A DNA stretch of 9,188 nt from Natronohydrobacter sp. (lineage in GTDB: Bacteria > Pseudomonadota > Alphaproteobacteria > Rhodobacterales > Rhodobacteraceae). How positions within the stretch are numbered: the stretch's first letter is position 1; the number at the start of each line of letters is the position of its first letter. Positions 1-6,108 of the stretch are shown here, in pieces. The notes below the pieces were generated by a model, which was not told where the DNA came from, did not search any database, and saw only the letters and a list, made by a program, of their open reading frames with translations. The stretch lies in NCBI GenBank assembly GCA_007118445.1, contig SKRP01000129.1:1-9188 (forward strand), in the 5' to 3' direction. The position numbers were made by a program, and so were the translations under genes.

Positions 1-1832
1 CGAAGAAGATCATGCAGCCCTTTGGCGACCGCTCCAAGGTCGTGATCGAGCCGATGCTGACCGATCAATGGTTCGTTGATGCTGAAAAGGTCGTGGGGCC
101 TGCGCTGGAGGCGGTGCGCTCGGGTCGCGTGAAGATCGTGCCGGAATCGGGCGAGAAGACCTATTATCACTGGCTGGAGAATATCGAGCCCTGGTGCATC
201 TCGCGGCAGTTGTGGTGGGGGCATCAGATTCCGGTTTGGTATGGGCCGGACGGTGCTAAGTTCTGCGCTGAAAATTATGAGCTGGCTATCGAAGCTGCGG
301 AGAAACACTATCGCGCCCTCAATGAAGATGGGGCTTTGGCTCACGCGATTGGTGCAAATGAGTATTCAGACTCAGGAAGTTTCGACGGCGTAGAGATATA
401 TGTGATCGACGACAATGGTGGATCACGAATTGATGCGAGCGGTCGGATTGTTGCTGCTCCCACTAAGTCTGAAGGTTGGAGCATCGGCCATGAAGAGCAC
501 TTCATTCATGTTCAGATCGACTTAGCTCGCGACCCCGACGTGCTCGACACATGGTTCTCTTCCGGCCTCTGGCCCATCGGCACGTTGGGCTGGCCTGAAC
601 AGACCGAGGAATTGCAAAAATACTTCCCGACCTCTGTCCTCGTCACCGGGCAGGATATCCTGTTCTTCTGGGTGGCCCGCATGATGATGATGCAGCTTGC
701 GGTCGTGGAAGAAATCCCCTTCCGCGAGGTCTATCTGCATGGCCTCGTCCGCGATGCCAAGGGCAAGAAAATGTCGAAATCCTTGGGCAATGTCATCGAC
801 CCGTTGGAGATCATCGACGAATACGGCGCGGATGCGCTGCGCTTCACCAATGCGGCGATGGCCTCGCTCGGGGGCGTGCTGAAACTCGACACGCAACGCA
901 TCGCGGGCTATCGGAATTTCACCACGAAACTGTGGAATGCCTGCCGGTTTGCCGAGATGAACGGCGTCTGGGAGGGGCATACGACGCACAGCGCGCCGCC
1001 AAAAGCGCAAGCGACCGTGAACCGCTGGATCATCGGCGAGACTGCGAAACTCCGCGAGGCGGTGGATGCCGCTTTGGCCGAATACCGTTTCAATGACGCG
1101 GCCAATGCGCTTTATGCCTTTGTCTGGGGCAAGGTCTGCGACTGGTATGTGGAATTCGCGAAACCCCTTTTCGATGGTGATCAGGCGGCAGAGACCCGCG
1201 CGACGATGGGCTGGGTGCTGGATCAATGCATGATCCTGCTGCATCCGATCATGCCTTTCGTGACCGAAGAACTCTGGGGCCTGACCGGGCAGCGCGACAG
1301 GCTCTGCGCCCACGCGGAATGGCCGGAATACGGGGCGGACCTGGTCGATGACGCGGCCATGCGCGAAATGCGCTGGGTGATCGGGCTGATCGAGGATATT
1401 CGCTCGGCCCGTGCGCAATTGCGGGTGCCGGTGGGGTTGAAGCTGAACATGGTCCAGCTGGAACTGGACGATCAGGGCCGTGCGGCGCTGACGCGCAATA
1501 TGGCGCTGGTCACGCGGCTGGCGCGGATTGCGTCGCTCGAGGAAGCGTCAGACCTGCCCAAGGGCTCGATCACTGTGACTGTCGAAGGCGGCACATTCGG
1601 GCTTCCGCTGGAGGGTGTGATCGATATTGCCGCCGAACGCGCGCGGCTGGAAAAGACCTGCGCCAAAGCCGAGAAGGAACTGGGCGGGATCACCGGGCGG
1701 CTGAGCAATGCGAAATTCGTCGAGAGCGCGCCGGAAGAGGTGGTGACGGAGGCGCGCGATCGGGCCGGGATTCTGCGCGAGGATATCGCGCGGCTGCAGA
1801 CGGCCATTGCGCAGCTCAACACAGCGGGTTGA
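1..1832 (+). CDS. valS: Valine--tRNA ligase (ValS), C-terminal part, 5' end cut by window
   Basis: This cytoplasmic class I aminoacyl-tRNA synthetase charges tRNA-Val with valine. The reading frame is open from the first bases of the window, so the N-terminal Rossmann half with the HIGH motif and most of the CP1 editing domain lie upstream. Counting from the Met at 12, the sequence shows VIEPMLTDQW (about 11-20), WCISRQLWWGHQIP (61-74), the conserved DVLDTWFSS segment (176-184), and the ATP-binding KMSKS loop at 253-257 (bases 768-782). The all-alpha anticodon-binding domain follows. A charged, coiled-coil C-terminal arm at about 538-603 is typical of ValRS. The stop is TGA at 1830-1832. Between HY (about residue 100) and DPDVLDTWFSS lies extra sequence not found in the E. 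coli enzyme, listed separately. The neighbour downstream is convergent. Confidence 0.97.
   Translation, partial: KKIMQPFGDRSKVVIEPMLTDQWFVDAEKVVGPALEAVRSGRVKIVPESGEKTYYHWLENIEPWCISRQLWWGHQIPVWYGPDGAKFCAENYELAIEAAEKHYRALNEDGALAHAIGANEYSDSGSFDGVEIYVIDDNGGSRIDASGRIVAAPTKSEGWSIGHEEHFIHVQIDLARDPDVLDTWFSSGLWPIGTLGWPEQTEELQKYFPTSVLVTGQDILFFWVARMMMMQLAVVEEIPFREVYLHGLVRDAKGKKMSKSLGNVIDPLEIIDEYGADALRFTNAAMASLGGVLKLDTQRIAGYRNFTTKLWNACRFAEMNGVWEGHTTHSAPPKAQATVNRWIIGETAKLREAVDAALAEYRFNDAANALYAFVWGKVCDWYVEFAKPLFDGDQAAETRATMGWVLDQCMILLHPIMPFVTEELWGLTGQRDRLCAHAEWPEYGADLVDDAAMREMRWVIGLIEDIRSARAQLRVPVGLKLNMVQLELDDQGRAALTRNMALVTRLARIASLEEASDLPKGSITVTVEGGTFGLPLEGVIDIAAERARLEKTCAKAEKELGGITGRLSNAKFVESAPEEVVTEARDRAGILREDIARLQTAIAQLNTAG
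313..527 (+). other. AT-rich in-frame insert within ValS, before DVLDTWFSS
   Basis: From memory, the E. coli enzyme has about 31 residues between the WY of the WWGHxIPxWY motif and DVLDTWFSS; here there are 98. About 70 of them, encoded roughly here, have no counterpart I recognise. My hand count gives about 50% GC for 261-530, against about 63% in the 60 bases after 540. Codons such as TTA, ACT, TCT and GAT are frequent here but scarce in the flanks. The frame stays open and the flanking motifs are intact, so the enzyme is probably functional. The insert lacks the Cys start and His-Asn end of an intein and is far too short for one. The boundaries are approximate. Confidence 0.6.
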
Positions 1833-1848
1833 GCCTCTCGTATGCGGC

Positions 1849-1877
1849 CGGGCGCGCCTCGCGAAAGGGCGCGCCCG
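1849..1877. terminator. GC-rich hairpin between convergent valS and marR
   Basis: A perfect 10-bp inverted repeat (cgggcgcgcc at 1849-1858, ggcgcgcccg at 1868-1877) with a 9-nt loop starts 16 bases after the valS stop. Neither strand has a T-run after the stem, so it is not a classical intrinsic terminator. The position between two convergent 3' ends suggests transcript-end stabilisation or a terminator working without a strong U-tract. The remainder of the 126-bp gap (1833-1958) shows nothing else I can identify. Confidence 0.45.
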
Positions 1878-1958
1878 AATGGTCTGTACGGGCCTTGATC
1901 GGTGCGATTCAATCCGCCCGAACGCGGGCTTGTGTTCGCGCGCGCTGACCGTGGTTGC

Positions 1959-2543
1959 TCAAGATTGCCCGCGCAGGCGGGCGGGCTGGAAATCGACACA
2001 GATGGCCTGCATTTCCGGCAAGCTGAGCAGGCTCTGGGTGCAATGGCAATAGTGCGCCTTGCTGTCGAGATGGTTGCAATCGCCGCAAGTGCCGAAGACT
2101 GGTGCCGCGCGCCGGTTGGCGAGATCGGCAACCGCTTGTGTCAGCGTCGAGGCCAGGGCCGCGCGCGCATTATCAGGCAAATCTGCCAGCACGTTGCGCA
2201 GATCGCGCAGCGGGTCGCGGCGCAGTTGTGCATGGCCCGCCGCGGTCACTTCGATCAATGTGCTGCGCCCGTCGCTGGCATGGCTCTTGCGCTCCAGAAA
2301 TCCCAGCGCGACAAGCGATTTCACGGTTTGCGAGGCCGTGCCGCGCGTCGTGGCGTGAAATTCCGAAAAGGCCGATGGCGTGCGCGAAAACCGGTTCGCG
2401 CGGGCGAAATAGCGCAGCGCGGTCCATTGCGCCGCAGTCAGCGGTGTCGCCCCCTCGGCATGGCCGCAGGACTGTCCCAGCCGGGCCAGATGCACGATCA
2501 GATCGGCCAGATCAGTGCCTTGGGATGGGATATGCTCGCTCAT
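1959..2543 (-). CDS. MarR-type winged-helix regulator with Cys-rich C-terminal tail
   Basis: The 194-residue protein has the length and layout of a MarR family repressor or activator, which binds DNA as a dimer. N-terminal helices lead into a winged helix at about 54-105: recognition-helix region TTRGTASQTVKSLVALGFL, then the wing with DGRSTLIEVT, the typical MarR D-x-R signature. After the dimerisation helices, the tail at 150-185 carries five cysteines (153, 156, 166, 168, 182) spaced C-x2-C-x9-C-x-C-x13-C, with nearby His residues. This resembles a metal-binding or iron-sulfur site and is not part of the standard MarR fold. I chose the ATG at 2541-2543, although its upstream Shine-Dalgarno is poor. 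The frame stays open upstream to a TTG at 2612, with an in-frame GTG between, so a longer N-terminus is possible. The gene is divergent from the rpoH-type gene, with a 98-bp gap, which makes autoregulation or control of rpoH plausible. The ligand is unknown. Confidence 0.85.
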   Translation of the reverse strand: MSEHIPSQGTDLADLIVHLARLGQSCGHAEGATPLTAAQWTALRYFARANRFSRTPSAFSEFHATTRGTASQTVKSLVALGFLERKSHASDGRSTLIEVTAAGHAQLRRDPLRDLRNVLADLPDNARAALASTLTQAVADLANRRAAPVFGTCGDCNHLDSKAHYCHCTQSLLSLPEMQAICVDFQPARLRGQS

Positions 2544-2572
2544 GCCGGAGCAGATAAGCTGCCGCCGCACGC

Positions 2573-2600
2573 TTGACAAGGGTGCCGGACAGGTGATAGC
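2573..2600 (+). promoter_or_regulatory. Possible sigma-70-type promoter for the rpoH-like gene
   Basis: A perfect TTGACA lies at 2573-2578. Sixteen bases later comes GATAGC (2595-2600), a weak match to TATAAT. The distance to the rpoH ATG at 2642 would leave a leader of about 35 nt. The -35 match is striking but the -10 is poor, so the assignment is tentative. Confidence 0.35.
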
Positions 2601-2627
2601 GATACGAAACAATATCGAGACGAAACA
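2600..2627. promoter_or_regulatory. Candidate operator: imperfect palindrome plus direct repeat in the marR/rpoH gap
   Basis: CGATA (2600-2604) and TATCG (2613-2617) form an 18-bp palindrome with 5-bp arms and an 8-bp centre, the size of a MarR dimer site. The octamer ACGAAACA is repeated directly at 2604-2611 and 2620-2627, sixteen bases apart. The elements sit between the possible rpoH promoter and its ribosome site (AGGA at 2631-2634). Binding by the neighbouring MarR is inference. Confidence 0.3.
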
Positions 2628-2641
2628 AAAAGGATCATCAG

Positions 2642-3496
2642 ATGCAGCCTAGGGATCCGCGCACCAGCCAATTCATCCGCAGCTCGATGGCGCGCGAAAT
2701 GCTTGATGCCGAGACCGAGCAGGCTCTGGCGCTGGCCTGGCGTGACCAGCGCGACGAAGCCGCGCTGCATCGGCTGATCGAAGCCTATACCCGGCTCGCG
2801 GTGTCGGTCGCCACGCGGTATCGCCGCTACGGGATGCCGCTTGATGACCTGATCCAGCAGGGTAATCTGGGTCTGATGCGCGCCGCCGAGAAATACGACC
2901 CCGACAATGGCGCGCGGTTTTCAACCTATGCAGCCTGGTGGATCCGGGCGTCGATGCAGGAATATGTCATGCGCAACTGGTCGGTTGTGCGCACTGCGAC
3001 CAATGCTGCACAGAAGAAGCTGTTTTTCCATCTGCGCAAGGCGCTGATCAAGCTTGAGGATGGTGAGATCCGCCGCGAGGGTCTGTCTGCATCCGTGGCC
3101 CGCGAACTGGATGTGCCGGAAGATCAGGTCGAGATCATGCTCGGACGCATGGCCGGGCAGGATCTGTCGCTGAATGTCGCGCAGAATGGCGAAGAGGACG
3201 GGCGCGACTGGATGGAGGCGCTGGAAGATGACTCGGTCGCCACCGAAGCGCAGGTGCTGGATGATCTTGAGGGCCGCAAGCGACGCGCGCTTCTCTATTC
3301 TGCTGTGCAGGAGCTGCCCGAGCGCGAGCAGCGTATCATCACAGAGCGGCATCTGAGCGAAAGCCCGCGCACATTGGCAGAGATTGGCGTCGAGCTGGGG
3401 ATTTCCAAGGAACGGGTGCGACAACTGGAAGAGCGCGCCGTGTCGCGGATTACACGATCGGTTCAGGATGCAGCACGCAGCCAGCTTCCGGCTTGA
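2642..3496 (+). CDS. rpoH: Alternative sigma factor, RpoH (sigma-32) family, RpoHII-like
   Basis: This 284-residue sigma-70-family protein directs RNA polymerase to stress promoters. It lacks region 1.1. Region 2 spans about 41-115 and includes LIQQGNLGLMRAAEKYD and RFSTYAAWWIRASMQEYV, which cover core binding and -10 recognition. The RpoH box, QKKLFFHLR (124-132), is diagnostic of the sigma-32 group. Region 4 at about 222-272 has LPEREQRIITERHL, then the -35-binding helix-turn-helix TLAEIGVELGISKERVRQLE. The start (SQFIRSSM) and the RYRRYGMPLDDLIQQG region look closer to the second alphaproteobacterial RpoH (RpoHII) than to the housekeeping heat-shock RpoHI; that is from memory. In Rhodobacter sphaeroides, RpoHII serves the singlet-oxygen response under RpoE-ChrR. 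No RpoE-like promoter is evident on this strand. The ATG at 2642 has AGGA seven bases upstream. The VanZ-like gene begins 56 bases after the stop and may share the transcript. Confidence 0.93.
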   Translation: MQPRDPRTSQFIRSSMAREMLDAETEQALALAWRDQRDEAALHRLIEAYTRLAVSVATRYRRYGMPLDDLIQQGNLGLMRAAEKYDPDNGARFSTYAAWWIRASMQEYVMRNWSVVRTATNAAQKKLFFHLRKALIKLEDGEIRREGLSASVARELDVPEDQVEIMLGRMAGQDLSLNVAQNGEEDGRDWMEALEDDSVATEAQVLDDLEGRKRRALLYSAVQELPEREQRIITERHLSESPRTLAEIGVELGISKERVRQLEERAVSRITRSVQDAARSQLPA

Positions 3497-3515
3497 ACAC
3501 GGCGGCAGTTCGTGC

Positions 3516-3539
3516 GACCTGCAGGCTGGGGTGCAGGTC
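3516..3539 (+). other. Stem-loop between rpoH-like and vanZ-like genes
   Basis: Perfect 8-bp arms gacctgca (3516-3523) and tgcaggtc (3532-3539) flank an 8-nt G-rich loop. The stem ends directly against the AGGAG ribosome site (3540-3544) of the next gene. There is no following T-run, so it is not an intrinsic terminator. It could modulate translation of the downstream gene or protect the rpoH transcript's 3' end. Confidence 0.4.
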
Positions 3540-3552
3540 AGGAGCACGCGCT

Positions 3553-3927
3553 GTGCAGCAATACAATCCCATCAGGATTGCCGGGATCAGCCTGTCGCTG
3601 CTCATGGCCGCCATTGCCACATGGCTGATGCTGCAACCAGCCCAGTCCGGCACATTGCCACCAGTCCCGCATATCGACAAGCTGGCGCATTTCGTGGCGT
3701 TTTTTCTGATCGCCTTGCCTGCGATTGTGGTGCACCCGACCCGCTGGCTCTGGATCGTTCTGGCCGCCAGCGCTCTGGGCGGGATGATCGAGATCATCCA
3801 GCCCTGGTTTGGTCGCGGCCGCGAATTCGCCGATTTCATGGCCGATGTGGCTGGTGCGCTGATGGCCGTGCCGCTGGGGCGCTGGCTGTCAGAGCGCTGG
3901 CAGGTGCAGCAGCGCGATCGGACCTAG
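3553..3927 (+). CDS. VanZ-like small integral membrane protein
   Basis: The 124-residue protein has about four hydrophobic segments: near 9-27 (AGISLSLLMAAIATWLML), 45-60 (HFVAFFLIALPAIVV), 65-84, and 100-118. Two blocks match the VanZ-like family: DKLAHFVAFFL, and G-x-x-IE-x-IQP-x-x-GR followed by D-x-x-AD-x-x-G. The family is named after the teicoplanin-resistance protein VanZ, but most members, like this one, have no known biochemical role, and resistance should not be assumed. I chose GTG at 3553 because AGGAG at 3540-3544 lies eight bases upstream. The open frame also reaches a TTG at 3493 that overlaps the rpoH stop, but this would add a Cys/Arg-rich, non-hydrophobic prefix. It probably shares a transcript with the sigma factor. 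Its last 39 bases overlap the convergent DUF2125 gene. Confidence 0.82.
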   Translation: MQQYNPIRIAGISLSLLMAAIATWLMLQPAQSGTLPPVPHIDKLAHFVAFFLIALPAIVVHPTRWLWIVLAASALGGMIEIIQPWFGRGREFADFMADVAGALMAVPLGRWLSERWQVQQRDRT

Positions 3928-4842
3928 CCAGAGCGTCGCATCGCGCAGTTCAAGCGGCAGGGTCACCCGGTTGGTGCCGGGCTCGGCCTGCGTGGCAAGG
4001 AACATTCCGGCCATCTGCGCGGCATCGGGGGGCAGGATCGCATGCTGTTGCAGCAAAGCGAGCAAGGGGTGCCAGTCCTCGACACTCAGGCGCAAGCTGC
4101 CCTCGAGCAGACCTGCGGGGCTGCGCGCGATCTCTCCTGTTGCCGTGAGCTGCAATGCGCCCCATGCGAGTCGGGCCTCGGTGATCTCGAGTGCGTCCGG
4201 ATACGGCCAGGGCCCCTGCAGCGGCAGCGGTTGGGCAAAACGGGCGGTTGCAGTTGCCGCAAGCTCTTCGACAAGTGCTGCATCGCCGGGACTGTCATCA
4301 CTGAAGAGGGTCAGTATTTCGGGGGACAGGCGCAGCGCCTCGGCCCTGGCCTGCAGGCTGTAGCGGTTATCAGCGATCCATTGCAGGTCGATCTGGCCTG
4401 CGGCCAGCGTCGCGACGGCAAGCGGTGGGGTCAGGGTGGCCGCGCGGAGATCCAGCGCGGCTGTGCGCAGTTCGAGGTCCCGGGTCACGACCAGCTGCGC
4501 GGTCATTTCTTCGGTGGTCAGCCGGGATTCGGCCGTGCCGAGGCGCAGCTGCTGGACGGGTGGAAACATGACTGCGATATCGTTGGGGCGGTAGCTGGGC
4601 GCAGAAAGGGCCAGGCTATCGGCCTGCCAGCCGCGCTGACTGTCCTGACTGTGCCAGGAGGGCGCATCAATCGCGGTCCGGAATGCCAGCGGAAAGCCCG
4701 TGACCGACTCTGCGCGGCCCTGCAACTGCGGCGTGTTGGCCAGAACCGCTGTGGTCTGGCGTTCGATCATCGCAGCGGAGAAAACCCAGTAGCCGGCCAG
4801 CAGCAGCAGGGCGCTCAGGCAGACAAAGATCACAATGCGCAT
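3889..4842 (-). CDS. DUF2125-family envelope protein with N-terminal membrane anchor
   Basis: The product of 317 residues begins MRIVIFVCLSALLLLAGYWVF, an uncleaved signal anchor or a signal peptide with no clear lipobox. The long remainder is rich in beta strands, with repeated short hydrophobic strands and motifs such as VTGFPLAFR, WQADSLALSAPSYRPNDIAV and GSLRLSVEDWHPLL. This pattern fits the DUF2125 proteins of alphaproteobacteria, which resemble AsmA-like periplasmic proteins; function is unknown. I chose the ATG at 4840-4842 because AGAGAGG lies eight bases upstream. An upstream in-frame ATG at 4861-4863 has no ribosome site. The 3' end overlaps the vanZ-like gene by 39 bp in the opposite orientation, and the gene is divergent from the chaC-like gene. 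Confidence 0.8.
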   Translation of the reverse strand: MRIVIFVCLSALLLLAGYWVFSAAMIERQTTAVLANTPQLQGRAESVTGFPLAFRTAIDAPSWHSQDSQRGWQADSLALSAPSYRPNDIAVMFPPVQQLRLGTAESRLTTEEMTAQLVVTRDLELRTAALDLRAATLTPPLAVATLAAGQIDLQWIADNRYSLQARAEALRLSPEILTLFSDDSPGDAALVEELAATATARFAQPLPLQGPWPYPDALEITEARLAWGALQLTATGEIARSPAGLLEGSLRLSVEDWHPLLALLQQHAILPPDAAQMAGMFLATQAEPGTNRVTLPLELRDATLWLGPIALLHLPAL

Positions 4843-4910
4843 GGCTCGGGCCTCTCTTTTCATGCCGTTCAAAGACTATTACACCCGAGCTGCAGGAAAG
4901 GACCAGTCAC

Positions 4911-5453
4911 ATGCGCGCGCAGGGATCACTTTGGGTATTCGGATATGGATCGCTGATCTGGGAGCCGGGTTTCGCCTATGAACGCCGCCAGGTTGCGCGG
5001 CTGGACGGGTATCAGCGCAGTTTCTGTATGCGCTCGATCCATCATCGCGGCACTGTGGCGCGGCCCGGTCTGGTGCTGGCGCTCGATGCCGGGCCGGGCA
5101 GCTGCGAGGGGGTGGCATTCGAGATCCCAGGCGCGATTGCCGAGGAAAGCCTTGAATATCTGCGCGCGCGCGAGCTGATTTCTGCGGCCTATCTGGAGGC
5201 GCGCGCCCCGGTGCAGTTGCAGGACGGGCGCGCGGTCGAGGCAGTGACCTATGTGATTGACCGCGCGCATGCGCAATATTGCGCCGGGCTGTCGCTGGAG
5301 GATCAGGCGCGGATCATCGCGCAGGCTTCGGGCGGGCGGGGTCCGAATTGCGCCTATCTGTTCAACACAGCGGCGCATCTGGCAGAGCTGGGCTTGCGCG
5401 ACCCGGATCTGGACTGGCTTGCGGCGCGGGTGCAGGCGCTGCGTGAGGGGTAG
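4911..5453 (+). CDS. chaC: ChaC-type gamma-glutamylcyclotransferase
   Basis: The 180-residue cytoplasmic protein belongs to the ChaC branch of the gamma-glutamylcyclotransferases, which cleave glutathione to 5-oxoproline and Cys-Gly. The substrate loop VFGYGSLIWEP is at 9-19. The glutamate expected to act as general base is E88 in YLRARELISAAY. The C-terminal block GGRGPNCAYLFNTAAHLAELGLRD (141-164) follows the ChaC pattern seen in E. coli. It is shorter than E. coli ChaC, mainly at the N-terminus. ATG at 4911 follows AAAGGA at 4897-4902 with an eight-base spacer. The gene is divergent from DUF2125 (68-bp gap, no convincing promoter). Its TAG stop lies inside the palindromic element at 5450-5479, which probably terminates it. 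Glutathione specificity is known for the family, not demonstrated here. Confidence 0.9.
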   Translation: MRAQGSLWVFGYGSLIWEPGFAYERRQVARLDGYQRSFCMRSIHHRGTVARPGLVLALDAGPGSCEGVAFEIPGAIAEESLEYLRARELISAAYLEARAPVQLQDGRAVEAVTYVIDRAHAQYCAGLSLEDQARIIAQASGGRGPNCAYLFNTAAHLAELGLRDPDLDWLAARVQALREG

Positions 5454-5479
5454 GGTGCGTGGCACGCCACGCACCTTAC
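5450..5479. repeat. Palindromic element, copy 1, at a convergent gene junction (likely bidirectional terminator)
   Basis: The arms are 5450-5463 (g-tag-ggtgcgtggc) and 5466-5479 (gccacgcacc-tta-c), fourteen paired positions with one G-T at 5453/5476 and a two-base centre. The core 10-bp stem is perfect. The chaC stop codon (5451-5453) is within the left arm. It sits between the 3' ends of chaC and the HHE gene and shares its outer arms with the element at 8740-8769. Confidence 0.75.
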
Positions 5480-5483
5480 GCGC

Positions 5484-5500
5484 CGCTCAGAATCTGAGCG
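5484..5500 (-). terminator. Short hairpin at the 3' end of the HHE gene
   Basis: A perfect 7-bp stem (cgctcag at 5484-5490, ctgagcg at 5494-5500) with a three-base loop includes the HHE stop codon (5487-5489). It directly adjoins the larger palindrome. No T-run follows, so on its own it is a weak terminator candidate. Confidence 0.35.
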
Positions 5501-6053
5501 CGTGATGCAGGATCACGGGGACGACAAGCTCTTCCTCATCGATCAGGTGGCGGTCGAGAAACCGTTCAAACCCGTCGAGCCGCGTCAGCATCGCGCCTGC
5601 ACTGGCGGTCGTGTCTGCCCCACGGTCCTGCAGTGCGCGCAGATGCGCATTGGCCGCATCGGTCAGCCCTGCAAGCTGGTGGTCGAGCGCGTGATGATCA
5701 GCATCGAGCAGGTCAAACCCATGCGCCAGACGTTTTTCTGCCGCAGCCAGGGTCGGAAAGTAATGCGCATCCTCGATCTGGTGATGGCCGTGCAGCTCAT
5801 TGATCAGGAAGCCGCCGATCCGCGCCGTCATCTGCCCATGCGCGCGCGCATCGCGCCCCTTGTCCAGAAAACCGCGCGTGTCCTCCTGCCATTGCGCCAG
5901 AGCGCGGCGGAACATCAGATGCCGCTCCAGCCAGAAACGGGTCAGCCCGTCGAAATTCTGATGGCTTTCCCAGAGCGCGCGCGGGTAGTGTTCCAGCAGC
6001 ACACGCAACGCATCGGGCAGTTTCTCGCGTTGGGCGAGGTCGGTCAGGGGCAT
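5487..6053 (-). CDS. Hemerythrin-like HHE domain protein
   Basis: The 188-residue, mostly helical protein carries the spaced His/Glu motifs of the hemerythrin HHE fold, which binds a di-iron centre. Visible candidate ligands are H31 and H45 early on, H88/H90/H91, E94 and H97 in ELHGHHQIEDAHYFP, H120/H121/H125 in DADHHALDH, and H169 with E173/E174 in DRHLIDEEELVVP. Bacterial relatives bind oxygen or nitric oxide or help repair iron centres; which applies here cannot be told. ATG at 6051-6053 has GAAAGG (6063-6068) nine bases upstream. It lies 55 bp downstream of the BNR protein gene on the same strand, so co-transcription is possible, and it is convergent with chaC. I saw no clear FNR or Dnr box in the gap. 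Confidence 0.88.
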   Translation of the reverse strand: MPLTDLAQREKLPDALRVLLEHYPRALWESHQNFDGLTRFWLERHLMFRRALAQWQEDTRGFLDKGRDARAHGQMTARIGGFLINELHGHHQIEDAHYFPTLAAAEKRLAHGFDLLDADHHALDHQLAGLTDAANAHLRALQDRGADTTASAGAMLTRLDGFERFLDRHLIDEEELVVPVILHHALRF

Positions 6054-6108
6054 GGGATTTTACCTTTCATCGCGGCTGTTACCCCAGCTAACCCTCTGAC
6101 AGGCAGGA

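Noticed and set aside
261..530. Intein or group I/II intron within valS
   Set aside because: The extra segment is only about 70 residues, is in frame, and lacks intein splice residues or any intron-encoded protein.
522..1418. A 298-codon open frame on the minus strand opposite valS
   Set aside because: It is a shadow of the ValS frame, without a ribosome site or domain.
2632..2637. TGATCC, the -35 type used by RpoE-ChrR in Rhodobacter, near rpoH
   Set aside because: It occurs only on the minus strand, facing away from rpoH, with no clear matching -10; a similar minus-strand hit at 6106-6111 also lacks a -10. Both are likely chance.
3553..3927. VanZ-like gene as a glycopeptide-resistance determinant
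   Set aside because: Only the membrane domain is shared; there are no vanHAX-type neighbours and a Gram-negative setting makes this role unlikely.
4844..4890. Inverted repeat gctcggg / cccgagc spanning the DUF2125-chaC gap
   Set aside because: Seven-base arms 33 bases apart in GC-rich DNA are easily due to chance, and they overlap ribosome sites without forming a compact hairpin.
4042..4956. A 304-codon open frame on the plus strand opposite DUF2125
   Set aside because: The translation is low-complexity Gly/Arg/Gln-rich, antisense to a gene with a proper membrane anchor and ribosome site, and runs into chaC in another frame.
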